Positions 31,936-40,383 are shown, counted from the stretch's first letter. The stretch is 64,000 bases of DNA from Streptomyces sp. WAC05374 (GCF_004353505.1 NZ_SMNQ01000005.1:124001-188000); one strand, 5' to 3'. Notes: generated by a model from the letters alone, not told the origin. Numbers and translations: made by a program.

Positions 31936-34023
31936 CTCACCGCCACCACCCCCACGCACTGCCCGTACTGCGCCCTTCAGTGCGGGATGAACCTCAGGCC
32001 CGCCGCCGACGGCGTCGAGGTGGTGGAGCGCGCGGACTTCCCCGTCAACCGGGGCGCGCTGTGCGGCAAGGGACGTACCGCACCCGCGGTGCTCTCCTCC
32101 CGGGTCAGGCTGGACGGGCCCCTGGTCCGACGCCCCGCCACAGGCAGGCTCGAACCCGCCACCTGGGAGGAGGCCCTGCGTGCCGTCGCCGACGGGCTGC
32201 GCGGCACCAGGGAGCGGCACGGGGCCGACGCCGTCGGCGTGTTCGGCGGCGGCGGGCTGACCAACGAGAAGGCGTACACGCTCGGCAAGTTCGCCCGCCT
32301 GGTCCTGGGCACCTCCCAGATCGACTACAACGGCCGGTTCTGCATGTCGTCCGCCGCGGCCGCCCACCAGCGGGCCTTCGGGCTCGACCGGGGCCTGCCC
32401 TTCCCGCTGGAGGACGTCCCGCGCACCGGCTGCGTGATCCTCGTCGGGTCGAACCTGGCCGAGACCATGCCCCCGGCGCTGCGCTACCTCACCGAGCTGA
32501 AGGAGAACGGCGGCAAGCTGATCGTCGTCGATCCGCGCCGCACCCGGACCGCCGAGCAGGCCGACCTCCACCTCGCGCCGCGCCCCGGCACCGACCTGGC
32601 GCTCGCGCTCGGCCTGCTGCACCTCGTCGTGGCCGAGGGGCGGACGGACGAGGAGTTCATCGCGCACCGCACGACGGGCTGGGCCGACGCCCGTGCCGCC
32701 GCCATGTCCCACTGGCCGGCGCTCGTCGAGCGCATCACCGGCGTACCGGTGCCGCAGCTCCGGGAGGCCGTGGCCCTGTTCTGCGACGCCGAGGACTCCA
32801 TGGTCCTCACCGCCCGCGGGCCCGAGCAGCAGTCCAAGGGGACGGACACCGTCGGGGCCTGGATCAACCTGTGCCTGGCCACCGGCCGCGCCGGGCGGCC
32901 CCTGTCCGGGTACGGCTGCCTGACCGGGCAGGGCAACGGGCAGGGCGGGCGCGAGCACGGCCAGAAGGCCGACCAGCTCCCCGGCTACCGCAAACTGGAC
33001 GACCCGGCCGCCCGCGCCCACGTGGCCGGGGTGTGGGGCGTCGACCCCGACACGCTGCCCGGGCCGGGGCGCAGCGCCTACGAGCTGCTCGACGCGCTGG
33101 GCACGGACGTCAGGGCGCTGCTGCTCATGGGCTCCAACCCGGTCGTGTCGGCGCCGCGGGCGGCGCACATCCAGGAGCGGATCGAGTCCCTGGAGTTCCT
33201 GGCCGTGGCGGACGTGGTCCTGTCCGAGACCGCCGCGCTCGCCGACGTCGTCCTGCCCGTCACGCAGTGGGCGGAGGAGACCGGAACGCTGACCAACCTG
33301 GAGGGCCGGGTCCTGCTGCGCCGCCGGGCCGTCGACCCGCCCGAGGGCGTGCGGAGCGACCTGGAGGTGATGCACGCGCTCGCCGGGCTGCTCGGGTGGG
33401 AGAAGGGGTTCCCCACCGACCCGGAGGAGGTCTTCGAGGAGCTGCGCCGCGCCTCGGCGGGCGGGCCCGCCGACTACGCGGGCATCAGCTACCGCCGGAT
33501 CGCGGAGGAGGACGGCGTCTTCTGGCCGTGCCCGGAACCCGGCCACCCCGGTACGCCCCGGCTGTTCCTGGACCGGTTCGCGACGCCCGACGGGCGGGCC
33601 CGCTTCGTGCCCGTCACACACCGGGCGGCGGGCGAGGAGCCGGACGAGGAGTACCCGGTGGTCCTGACGACCGGGCGGGTCGTGTCCCAGTACCAGTCGG
33701 GCGCGCAGACCCGGCGCGTCGCCGAGCTGAACGCCGCCGCGCCCGGGCCGTTCGTGGAGCTGCACCCCCGGCTGGCCGGCAAGCTGGGCGTCACCGAGGG
33801 CGAGCCGGTCGCGGTGGTGTCGCGGCGCGGGCGGGCGGTTGCACCGGCGCGGATCACCGCCGGCATCCGGCCGGACACGGTGTTCATGCCGTTCCACTGG
33901 GCGGGGGAAGGGCGGGCGAACACGCTGACGAACCCGGTGCTCGACCCCACTTCCCGGATGCCCGAGTTCAAGGTGTGCGCGGTGCGTCTGGAAGCCGTGC
34001 GTGCGGAAGCGGCCGGCGCCTGA
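31933..34023 (+). CDS. nasA: Assimilatory nitrate reductase catalytic subunit
   Basis: The 696-residue molybdopterin oxidoreductase has an N-terminal [4Fe-4S] site (Cys 10, 13, 17 in THCPYCALQC, and Cys 44 in ALCGKG). Further motifs are YNGRFCMSSA, GSNLAETMPP, GPEQQSKGTD, GCLTGQGNGQGG and a C-terminal cofactor domain (TTGRVVSQYQSGAQTRR). This is the cytoplasmic NasA type, without a Tat signal. I chose ATG 31933 over 31921 because it stands at the same distance from the shared upstream motif as the nir operon start. Its electron donor is probably the FAD protein at 40671. The 3' end overlaps the convergent GGCT gene by 56 bp. Confidence 0.9.
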   Translation: MLTATTPTHCPYCALQCGMNLRPAADGVEVVERADFPVNRGALCGKGRTAPAVLSSRVRLDGPLVRRPATGRLEPATWEEALRAVADGLRGTRERHGADAVGVFGGGGLTNEKAYTLGKFARLVLGTSQIDYNGRFCMSSAAAAHQRAFGLDRGLPFPLEDVPRTGCVILVGSNLAETMPPALRYLTELKENGGKLIVVDPRRTRTAEQADLHLAPRPGTDLALALGLLHLVVAEGRTDEEFIAHRTTGWADARAAAMSHWPALVERITGVPVPQLREAVALFCDAEDSMVLTARGPEQQSKGTDTVGAWINLCLATGRAGRPLSGYGCLTGQGNGQGGREHGQKADQLPGYRKLDDPAARAHVAGVWGVDPDTLPGPGRSAYELLDALGTDVRALLLMGSNPVVSAPRAAHIQERIESLEFLAVADVVLSETAALADVVLPVTQWAEETGTLTNLEGRVLLRRRAVDPPEGVRSDLEVMHALAGLLGWEKGFPTDPEEVFEELRRASAGGPADYAGISYRRIAEEDGVFWPCPEPGHPGTPRLFLDRFATPDGRARFVPVTHRAAGEEPDEEYPVVLTTGRVVSQYQSGAQTRRVAELNAAAPGPFVELHPRLAGKLGVTEGEPVAVVSRRGRAVAPARITAGIRPDTVFMPFHWAGEGRANTLTNPVLDPTSRMPEFKVCAVRLEAVRAEAAGA

Positions 34024-34387
34024 GCCAGTCCCCGCCCGGTATCGGCTCCCCGAGCCGCACGGCGGACGCCGCCACGTACACCCATGCCCGCACGCCCGCC
34101 CCGTCCCGGGTGCGCACCACCTCGCACGCCTGCCGCTCGTACCCGTCCTCGAGGAGGTCCAGTACGGCGACGAGCGCCTCGTAGTGGCCGGGTGCGGCGC
34201 TGATCAGCTCGCCCTCCACCCGGCCCGGCCCCCTGACCAGGTAGGGGTAACCGGGGCCCTCGTACAGCAGCGCGCCCGCCAGGCGGGCCGGTTCCTCCGC
34301 CGCCGTACGGCCCCGGAGGAACCGGTCGTGGTTGTACTCGCCCGGGCGCAGCGTCCCGTACACGAAGAACGGCAGCTCCTCGGTCAC
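33968..34387 (-). CDS. Gamma-glutamylcyclotransferase-like protein
   Basis: The 139-residue protein has the GGCT fold: substrate loop FVYGTLRPGEYNH, a GELISAAPGHYEALVAVLD segment and the acidic residue in LDLLEDGYERQACEV. Relatives release 5-oxoproline from gamma-glutamyl compounds. The GTG start overlaps the cutA stop codon (GTGA), so the two are translationally coupled. The C-terminus overlaps the end of nasA by 56 bp on the other strand, and its last 25 residues (Arg/Pro-rich) look like read-through into that gene. Confidence 0.85.
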   Translation of the reverse strand: MTEELPFFVYGTLRPGEYNHDRFLRGRTAAEEPARLAGALLYEGPGYPYLVRGPGRVEGELISAAPGHYEALVAVLDLLEDGYERQACEVVRTRDGAGVRAWVYVAASAVRLGEPIPGGDWLRRRPLPHARLPDAPRTP

Positions 34388-34707
34388 CGTGCCGACGTCT
34401 CCTTGCGCAGCCACGCCAGGTAGTCGGCGCTCCCCCGCACCACGGGCAGGGCGAGGATCTCGGGCGTGTCGTAGTCGTGCCCGGCGGCGATGTGCGCCGC
34501 CAGCGTGTCGTAGCACTCCTCCGTCGTCTTGAAGAACACCTGCCACTCCTGGCTGGTCTCGATGGCGTTCTGCCAGTGGTAGACGGAGGTGACCGGGCCC
34601 GAGATCTGGGCGCACGCGGCGAGCCGCGCCTCCACCGCGCCACGAGCCAGCTCCTGGGCCTTCTCGGCGCTGTCGGTCGTGGTCAGTACGGTCAGGGCCA
34701 GGGTCAC
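34384..34707 (-). CDS. cutA: CutA divalent-cation tolerance protein
   Basis: The 107-residue protein is a typical trimeric CutA1: VLTTTDSAEKAQELARGAVEARLAACAQI at the N-terminus, VYHWQNAIETSQEWQVFFKTT, and DYDTPEILALPVV. The family is linked to copper and other metal tolerance, though its biochemistry is unclear. It starts at GTG with GGAGGAG about 10 nt upstream, and is followed by the overlapping GGCT gene. Confidence 0.95.
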   Translation of the reverse strand: MTLALTVLTTTDSAEKAQELARGAVEARLAACAQISGPVTSVYHWQNAIETSQEWQVFFKTTEECYDTLAAHIAAGHDYDTPEILALPVVRGSADYLAWLRKETSAR

Positions 34708-34819
34708 GGTCGCTCACTCTCCTCCACCTGCTGCGGCGCGGCGGCGGACGGCGCCGCGTACACCCGAGCGTACGCACCCCACGGCCGCCCGCGGCCGCGC
34801 GTCCGTGAGGGGGCACGGT

Positions 34820-35419
34820 TCAGCCGCCGTAGGGGCGGACGGCCTTGGCGTCGCGCAGCGCGTGCCCCCACCAGGCGAGCTGGTCGAGCATCGTCTTGGC
34901 GGCGGCGTCGGGGGCGGTGGGGTCCTTGTGGCGGCCCTCGTCGTCGAAGTGGCCCCGGGCGTTGTGGAAGGAGACGGTGTCGCGGACCGTGACGGCGTGC
35001 ATCTCGGCGAAGACCTGGCGCAGTTGCTCGACGGCGCGCAGGCCGCCGGAGAGGCCGCCGTAGGAGACGAAGCCGACGGGCTTGGCCTGCCACTCGGTGT
35101 AGTGCCAGTCGATGAGGTTCTTGATGGAGGCGGGGAAGGAGTGGTTGTACTCGGGGGTGAGGACGACGAAGGCGTCGGCGGCGGCCAGCCTGGTGCTGAG
35201 GCCGGCGAGCTTGTCGCGGACGGCGGGGGCGGGGTCGTAGGACAGGGCGGTGGGCAGCTCGTTGCCGGGGTCGCCGAGGTCGATGACGTCGGTGGCGAAG
35301 TCGGTGTGCTGGGTGGCGTGGGCCAGGAACCAGTCGGCGATGACGGGCCCGAAGCGGCCTTCGCGGTTGCTGGCGACGATGACGGCGAGCGTGAGCGGCG
35401 AGGTCGTGGTGATCTCCAT
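34820..35419 (-). CDS. NADPH-dependent FMN reductase (SoxR-regulon type)
   Basis: The 199-residue flavodoxin-like enzyme has the FMN-phosphate loop IVASNREGRFGP, VVLTPEYNHSFPASIKNLIDW and GFVSYGGLSGGLRAVEQLR. Such enzymes reduce quinones, azo dyes or free flavins with NADPH. A perfect inverted repeat of SoxR-box type lies in its promoter (35435-35454). From memory, the S. coelicolor gene SCO2478 at this chromosomal place is a SoxR target activated by redox-cycling antibiotics. soxR itself is not in the window. Confidence 0.9.
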   Translation of the reverse strand: MEITTTSPLTLAVIVASNREGRFGPVIADWFLAHATQHTDFATDVIDLGDPGNELPTALSYDPAPAVRDKLAGLSTRLAAADAFVVLTPEYNHSFPASIKNLIDWHYTEWQAKPVGFVSYGGLSGGLRAVEQLRQVFAEMHAVTVRDTVSFHNARGHFDDEGRHKDPTAPDAAAKTMLDQLAWWGHALRDAKAVRPYGG

Positions 35420-35434
35420 GGGGAAGACCTTGGT

Positions 35435-35454
35435 ACCTCAACCAAACTTGAGGT
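35435..35454 (-). promoter_or_regulatory. Probable SoxR box in the FMN-reductase promoter
   Basis: ACCTCAA-N6-TTGAGGT is a perfect inverted repeat 16 bp upstream of the gene. On the minus strand TTGACC overlaps its upstream arm as a -35, with a 17-19 bp spacer covered by the palindrome. This is the arrangement MerR-family activators such as SoxR use to untwist the promoter. Confidence 0.7.
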
Positions 35455-35690
35455 CAAGCCCGTCTTCGGGTTCGCCTCACGGGGCCTCGCGGCAGACGGC
35501 CGGCGCGGCGCGCGTCACCCGTTCGGTGCGGGGCCGCGCGACGGGCGCCGCAAGGGGGCTGAGCTGCGGGGATGCCCGGGGGTGGCGGCGAAGGCCCGGC
35601 TAACTGACAAGGCATCAGCAGGCGGACCGGGGGGCCGGGGACTTACCCATGGGGGCAAGGACACCCCGCCCCTCGCGCACCGGAGGACTC

Positions 35691-36305
35691 ATGCGCACCA
35701 CTGCCCGCCTGCTGACCGGTACCGCGCTGGCGGCCCTCTCGCTCGGCGCCCTCGCCTCGCCGGGCGCGTACGCCGTCCACGCCGGCGACTTCGGGAAGCT
35801 GGAGGTGTACCCGTCACCCGCCGAGCCGGGCGAGACCGTGACGGTCAACACCACCGCCTGCGGCAAGAAGGGCCACGGCATCGGTGACGCGGAGTCCCTG
35901 GGCGCGGGCGAGTTCGACCTGTCGCCGGGCACCCACAAGGAGGTGGTGGTCGGGCGGTTCAAGGTCCCCGCCCACACCAAGCCCGGCACCTACGCCATCG
36001 CCGTGGCGTGCGACAACGGCAAGACGGCCACCGGTGACCTGGTCGTCAGGCACGGCGGCGGCCACAGCTCGGGCGGCCACAGCTCGGGCGGGCACGACTC
36101 CGGCGGCCACAGCTCGGGCGGCCATGACGAGGGCCGGCACGACCAGGGCGGTCATGTGCCCAGCGGCCACGTGAAGACCGGGGTGGGCGGCAGCGTCGGC
36201 CCCGACACCACCCAGATCGCGGTGGGAGCGGCAGTGCTGGCCGCGTCCGCCGCCGGCGGGGTGTGGCTCCTGCGTCGCCGGGCGAGCGGCGCGCAGGACG
36301 GCTGA
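35691..36305 (+). CDS. Secreted/wall-associated His-rich repeat protein, candidate sortase F substrate
   Basis: The 204-residue protein has a Sec signal peptide (MRTTARLLTGTALAALSL, cleavage near SPGAYA). It has an Ig-like beta domain (about 28-118: LEVYPSPAEPGETVTVNTTACG, two cysteines), a His/Gly/Ser-rich repeat region (about 120-165, GGHSS units) and a C-terminal hydrophobic helix followed by LLRRR. The tail resembles a cell-wall sorting signal, but no LPxTG is present; GVGGSVGPD stands in that place. The class F sortase follows 102 bp later. The His-rich part could bind metals. The start follows GGAGG by 5 nt. Confidence 0.8.
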   Translation: MRTTARLLTGTALAALSLGALASPGAYAVHAGDFGKLEVYPSPAEPGETVTVNTTACGKKGHGIGDAESLGAGEFDLSPGTHKEVVVGRFKVPAHTKPGTYAIAVACDNGKTATGDLVVRHGGGHSSGGHSSGGHDSGGHSSGGHDEGRHDQGGHVPSGHVKTGVGGSVGPDTTQIAVGAAVLAASAAGGVWLLRRRASGAQDG

Positions 36306-36407
36306 CGGGGTCCGTCCCCGTCCCCCGCCCCCGCTCCCCGCCCCCGCCGCGTGTGTCCCCGAGACCGCGGCGCGGGCGGGGAGCCCCATACCCCCGCGAG
36401 GGCAGCC

Positions 36408-37058
36408 ATGACCGACGACACCGACGCAGGCAAGGAGCACGGCAAGGGCAGGGGGAAGGGGTGGCGCATCGCGATCGCCGCGTGCGTCGGCCTCTGGCTG
36501 ATCCAGAACGGCTCAACCGACCACACCCCGCCCGTCCCCACCGCCGCCGAGGCGTTCGCCGCCGGACCGCACCAGCACACCGACGCCGCAGCCGACCCCC
36601 TGCCCGCCTCCGCCCCGGTCCGCGTCCGCATCCCCGAGATCGGCGTCGACGCCCCGGTGATGCGCCTCGGCCTCGCTCCCGACGGCAGTCTGGAGGTCCC
36701 GCCCTCCGGGAACCCCGACATCGCCGGCTGGTACAAGGACGGCACCCCGCCCGGAGCCAAGGGCACCGCCATCGTCGTCGGGCACGTCGACAACGCGGAC
36801 GGTCCCGCCGTCTTCTACGCGCTCGGCGCCCTCAAGAAGGGCCACCGCGTCGAGGTCGACCGCCGCGACGGCCGCACCGCCGTCTTCACCATCGACGCCA
36901 TCGAGGTGTACGAGAACGAGGACTTCCCCGACCGGAAGGTCTACGGCCCCGCCGACCGCGCCGAGCTACGGGTGATCACCTGCGGCGGCGCCTTCGACAA
37001 GAAGACCGGCTACCAGGGCAACGTCGTCGCATACGCCCACCTGATCGGGGTCCGGTGA
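36408..37058 (+). CDS. Class F sortase
   Basis: The 216-residue protein has a short cytoplasmic part, one membrane anchor (about 22-35) and a sortase domain. Visible motifs are VRIPEIGVDAPVMRLGL, AIVVGHVDN with the catalytic His (near 125), and LRVITCGGAFD with the catalytic Cys (near 191). Sortases join surface proteins to the cell wall or to each other. The catalytic Arg expected after the Cys is not obvious in TGYQGNVVAYAHL, where Gln stands in a position often held by Arg. The upstream His-rich protein with a C-terminal anchor is the natural substrate candidate. Confidence 0.88.
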   Translation: MTDDTDAGKEHGKGRGKGWRIAIAACVGLWLIQNGSTDHTPPVPTAAEAFAAGPHQHTDAAADPLPASAPVRVRIPEIGVDAPVMRLGLAPDGSLEVPPSGNPDIAGWYKDGTPPGAKGTAIVVGHVDNADGPAVFYALGALKKGHRVEVDRRDGRTAVFTIDAIEVYENEDFPDRKVYGPADRAELRVITCGGAFDKKTGYQGNVVAYAHLIGVR

Positions 37059-37062
37059 GGAC

Positions 37063-37839
37063 CTAGCTCCACTGGTCGAAGGCGAGCTTGGCGACCAGGG
37101 AGAAGACCACCACCAGCAGCACGCCCCGGACGAACTCCGCCCCCTTGCGCAGCGCCATCCGGGCCCCGAACATCCCGCCCGCCAGGTTGAACACCGCCAT
37201 CAGCGCCGCGAGCTGCCAGATCACCGTTCCCTGGTACGCGAACATCGCCAGCGCACCGGCGTTGGTGCACACGTTCACGATCTTGGCCGTGGCGGACGCG
37301 GTCACCAGGTCCAGGTGGAGCACCGCGGTCAGCGCCAGCACCAGGAACGTCCCCGTACCGGGGCCGAACAGCCCGTCGTAGAAGCCGATCCCGCCCCCGA
37401 CGAGGACGATCGCCGTGACCACCCGCGCCCGCGTGGCCGCCCCCTTGGCCTCGGCCGTGCCGAAGGACGGCCGCAGCATCACGAACGCCGCCACACCCAG
37501 CAGCACCACCATGATGACCGGCCGCAGCACGTCACTGCTGATCCCGGCGGCGAAGAACGCCCCTCCCATGGACCCCGCCAGCGCCGCGAGCCCGATCCGC
37601 ACCGCCATGCCCACCCGCACCGGCGCCTTGCGTACGTAGGTCACGGCGGCGCCCGTCGTGCCGACGATGGCCACCGCCTTGTTCGTGCCGAGGATGTGCG
37701 CGGCCGGGACGTGCGGGAGGCCCAGGAGCAGCGCGGGCAGGAGGAGCAGCCCGCCGCCGCCCACCACGGCGTCGATCCAGCCCGCCACGAGAGCGGCCGT
37801 GCAGAGGAGGACCAGGGTGGTCAGCGATATGTCGGGCAT
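37063..37839 (-). CDS. TauE/SafE (TSUP) family sulfite/organosulfonate exporter
   Basis: The 258-residue membrane protein has about eight helices in two similar halves. Each half has a family motif: GWIDAVVGGGGLLLLPALLL with GTNKAVA, and GFYDGLFGPGTGTFLVLAL with TASATAKIVN. Members move sulfite, sulfoacetate or related anions. No sulfur-metabolism gene is adjacent. It lies downstream of the two-component genes on the same strand, separated by a tandem-repeat gap of 156 bp. Confidence 0.9.
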   Translation of the reverse strand: MPDISLTTLVLLCTAALVAGWIDAVVGGGGLLLLPALLLGLPHVPAAHILGTNKAVAIVGTTGAAVTYVRKAPVRVGMAVRIGLAALAGSMGGAFFAAGISSDVLRPVIMVVLLGVAAFVMLRPSFGTAEAKGAATRARVVTAIVLVGGGIGFYDGLFGPGTGTFLVLALTAVLHLDLVTASATAKIVNVCTNAGALAMFAYQGTVIWQLAALMAVFNLAGGMFGARMALRKGAEFVRGVLLVVVFSLVAKLAFDQWS

Positions 37840-37893
37840 GCACGCGAGCCTAGGGACGGAATACGTGTGCCGTCCATGAAACGGAGGAGGCTT

Positions 37894-37982
37894 GAGCCGC
37901 GTCTGAGCTTCGAGCCGCCTCTGCGCTTGGCCCGCGTCTGAGCTTCGAGCCGCCTCTGCGCTTGGCCCGCCTCCGGGCTTCA
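37894..37982. repeat. Tandem repeat of about 17-18 bp between TSUP and response-regulator genes
   Basis: Units of the type GAGCCGCsTCTGnGCTTs recur five times in alternating versions, so that 35-bp pairs at 37897-37931 and 37932-37966 are identical. The array fills most of the gap and ends at the response-regulator stop codon. Confidence 0.85.
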
Positions 37983-37995
37983 GGCGCGGGGGGCG

Positions 37996-38718
37996 TCAGG
38001 CTCGCGGGGGGCGTGAGGAGTGCGGGGGCTGGGCGGCGTGCGGGGGCTGGGCGGCGTGGGCCTCCAGGTAGCGCAGCACCGCGAGGACCCGGCGGTGGCC
38101 GCCCTCCCCCACCGGCAGCTCCAGCTTGGTGAAGATGTTGGCGACGTGCTTCTCCACCGCCCGCTCCGTGACCGTGCACCGCTCGGCGATCGACTGGTTC
38201 GTCCTCCCCTCCGCCATCAGCGCGAGCACCTCCCGCTCACGGGGCGTCAGGCCGTCCAGGGCGGAGGCACGCCGGGCCGCCCCGAAGAGCTGGGCCACGA
38301 CGTCGGGGTCGAGGGCGGTGCCGCCGGCCGCGACCCGCTCCAGCGCGGACACGAACGCGCCGATGTCGACGACCCGTTCCTTCAGCAGGTAGCCGACGCC
38401 CGCTCCCCCGCGACCGTCGCCCAGCAACTGGGCGGCGTACCGGGTCTCCACGTACTGGGAGAAGATCAGCACGCCGAGGTCCGGGGTGGACCGGCGCAGG
38501 GCCACGGCCGCGCGCAGCCCCTCGTCCGTCTGCGTCGGCGGCAGCCGGATGTCGACGACGGCCGCGTCCGGCCGGTGCTCCGCCACCGCCGCGAGCAGCG
38601 CCTCGGCGTCGCCCACCGCCGCGCACACCTCCACCCCGCGCACTGCGAGGAGTTGCGCCAGGCCCTCCCTGAGGATCGCGGAGTCCTCGGCGATCACGAC
38701 ACGCACGCGGGCGTCCAA
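37996..38718 (-). CDS. NarL/LuxR-family response regulator
   Basis: The 240-residue protein has a receiver domain (acidic pair in VVIAEDSAI, phospho-acceptor in AAVVDIRLPP, Lys in GYLLKE) and a LuxR-type helix-turn-helix (LTPREREVLALMAEGRTNQSIAERCTVTERAVEKHVANIF). It starts 10 bp after the sensor kinase ends, a clear cognate pair. The C-terminal 20 residues contain AAQPPH twice. Target genes are unknown; the adjacent TSUP exporter is one candidate. Confidence 0.94.
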   Translation of the reverse strand: MDARVRVVIAEDSAILREGLAQLLAVRGVEVCAAVGDAEALLAAVAEHRPDAAVVDIRLPPTQTDEGLRAAVALRRSTPDLGVLIFSQYVETRYAAQLLGDGRGGAGVGYLLKERVVDIGAFVSALERVAAGGTALDPDVVAQLFGAARRASALDGLTPREREVLALMAEGRTNQSIAERCTVTERAVEKHVANIFTKLELPVGEGGHRRVLAVLRYLEAHAAQPPHAAQPPHSSRPPRA

Positions 38719-38728
38719 TCGGTCGGGG

Positions 38729-39898
38729 TCAGTACGGGACGGAGACGGTCACCACCGTAGGGCCTCCGGGCGGGCTGTCGCAGGTCAGCGCCCCGTCCAC
38801 GGTACGGGCCCGGTTCCCGAGCCCGGTCAGCCCGCTGCCCGCCCCGGGCGCCGCGCCGCCCCGCCCGTCGTCGGTCACGGCCAGCGACAGCTCCCCGTCC
38901 GTGCCGCGTACGTCCACGGTGACGGCGCTCGCCCCGCTGTGCTTGACCGCGTTGGCGAGCAGCTCGGCCGCGCAGAAGTACACCAGCGACTCCAGCGCCG
39001 GTGACGGCCGCCGCGCCAGCTCCACCGTGAGCGTGACCGGCAGGGGCGCGTCGGCGGCGAGCGTGGCCAGCGCCGCGTCCAGGCCCTGGTCGAGCACGGG
39101 CGGGTGGATGCCCTTGACGACGGCACGCAGCTCGGCGACGGCCTGCGTGGCGTTCGCCCGCGCGGTGTCGACCACGCCGAGGAGCCGCTCCTCGTCGGCG
39201 CCCGCCGTGATCAGCTCCCGCACCAGGGTGAGGTGCATGCCCAGGCCCACCAGCCGCGCCTGCGTGCCGTCGTGCAGGTCGCGCTCGATGCGCCGCAGGG
39301 TGGCCGCCGCGTCCTCCACGGCCTGCGCCCGGGTCTCCTCCAGCGCCCGGATGCGCCGGTCCGCCGGGTCCTCGGCGAGCAGGGCGGCGAGCAGCGCCCG
39401 GTGCGGCGCCAGGGACCGCCGGACCAGCCAGGGCGCGGCGGCCAGCAGCGCGAGCCCGGCCAGGGCGGTCACCAGCCGGGCCTCGCCCGCGCCGACGAGC
39501 GGCCCCAGCACGAACAGCGCCCCGTACACATAGCCCGCCAGGGCCGCCGCCAGGGGCAGCGCGGCCGTGAGCGGGGCGGCCAGGGCGCACCCCACGGCCC
39601 GCCACCCGGCCCGGTCGCCGAGCACGGCCCGCCGCCACCCGAAGGCCCCGGGCTCCGCCCTGGCGCGCCGGGCGGGAGCCTCCACGCGCACGTCCAGCAG
39701 CACCCGCGCGAGGCGCCGCTGCACCGCGCCGAGCCCGAGGGCGCCCCGCACGGTCAGGGCGAGCAGCCAGGGGCCGAGCGCGGTCACCGACAGGACGCCG
39801 CCGAGCAGCAGCCCGGCGAGGACGAGGACGGCGCCGGTCACCGCGAGCGGGAAGCCGGCGACCGCGTACACGAACGCGTACAGAAGGGCGCGCACCAT
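38729..39898 (-). CDS. Membrane sensor histidine kinase (NarL-type HisKA_3)
   Basis: The 389-residue kinase has two membrane regions (about 5-60 and 105-160) of the actinobacterial putative-sensor type. The phospho-accepting His is in RIERDLHDGTQARLV (near 210). The ATPase domain is intact, with the N box AAELLANAVKHSG and G boxes AVTDDGRGG and GSGLTGLGNR. It lies between a small membrane protein gene (gap 9 bp) and its response regulator (gap 10 bp), so all three form an operon. The signal is unknown; a membrane or envelope cue is plausible. Confidence 0.93.
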   Translation of the reverse strand: MVRALLYAFVYAVAGFPLAVTGAVLVLAGLLLGGVLSVTALGPWLLALTVRGALGLGAVQRRLARVLLDVRVEAPARRARAEPGAFGWRRAVLGDRAGWRAVGCALAAPLTAALPLAAALAGYVYGALFVLGPLVGAGEARLVTALAGLALLAAAPWLVRRSLAPHRALLAALLAEDPADRRIRALEETRAQAVEDAAATLRRIERDLHDGTQARLVGLGMHLTLVRELITAGADEERLLGVVDTARANATQAVAELRAVVKGIHPPVLDQGLDAALATLAADAPLPVTLTVELARRPSPALESLVYFCAAELLANAVKHSGASAVTVDVRGTDGELSLAVTDDGRGGAAPGAGSGLTGLGNRARTVDGALTCDSPPGGPTVVTVSVPY

Positions 39899-39907
39899 GG
39901 CCCGAAC

Positions 39908-40333
39908 CTAGAGCAGCCGCGCAGCGAGCCGCGCCTGGAGCCCGGTGAGCGCCCGGCATGTCCAGGGCATCAGCAGCAGGAACCCGAGCCCGCCCAGCAC
40001 GGCGTGGAACGCCCACGCCCCGGCGAAGGTGGGCCCGCCCCACGCCTGCGCCGGGTCACCGGCGCGCAGGGGCCACCCCAGGTTCATGGGCACCAGCGAC
40101 CAGCCGTAAACGGTGACGACCACGGCCGCCGCGTTCAGCGGGGTGGCCACCAGCGCGTACAGGACGAGCCGCCACGGCGCCGGGCGGCGGCCGAGGTCCA
40201 CGCCGAGCAGCCGCGCGGCCGCCAGGTGCGGTACGCACAGCAGCCCGGCGGGCAGGGCGAGCAGCAGATGGGCGACCCGCTTCCAGGTGGCGGCCCGGAA
40301 CGGCTCGGTGAGCACGACAGCGACGGCGTTCAT
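39908..40333 (-). CDS. Small membrane protein, stand-alone sensor-domain-like, of the kinase operon
   Basis: The 141-residue protein has three to four hydrophobic segments, and its opening TWKRVAHLLLALPAGLLC and ending ALTGLQARLAARLL resemble the sensor domain fused to many actinobacterial kinases. It is the first gene of the operon with the kinase (gap 9 bp) and response regulator. I infer that it partners the kinase in signal detection. The resemblance is by eye and the function unproven. Confidence 0.7.
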   Translation of the reverse strand: MNAVAVVLTEPFRAATWKRVAHLLLALPAGLLCVPHLAAARLLGVDLGRRPAPWRLVLYALVATPLNAAAVVVTVYGWSLVPMNLGWPLRAGDPAQAWGGPTFAGAWAFHAVLGGLGFLLLMPWTCRALTGLQARLAARLL

Positions 40334-40383
40334 GGCTCAAGGCTCCCGAACGGCCCCGCGCCGGACCATGGTGCTGGCACGGA

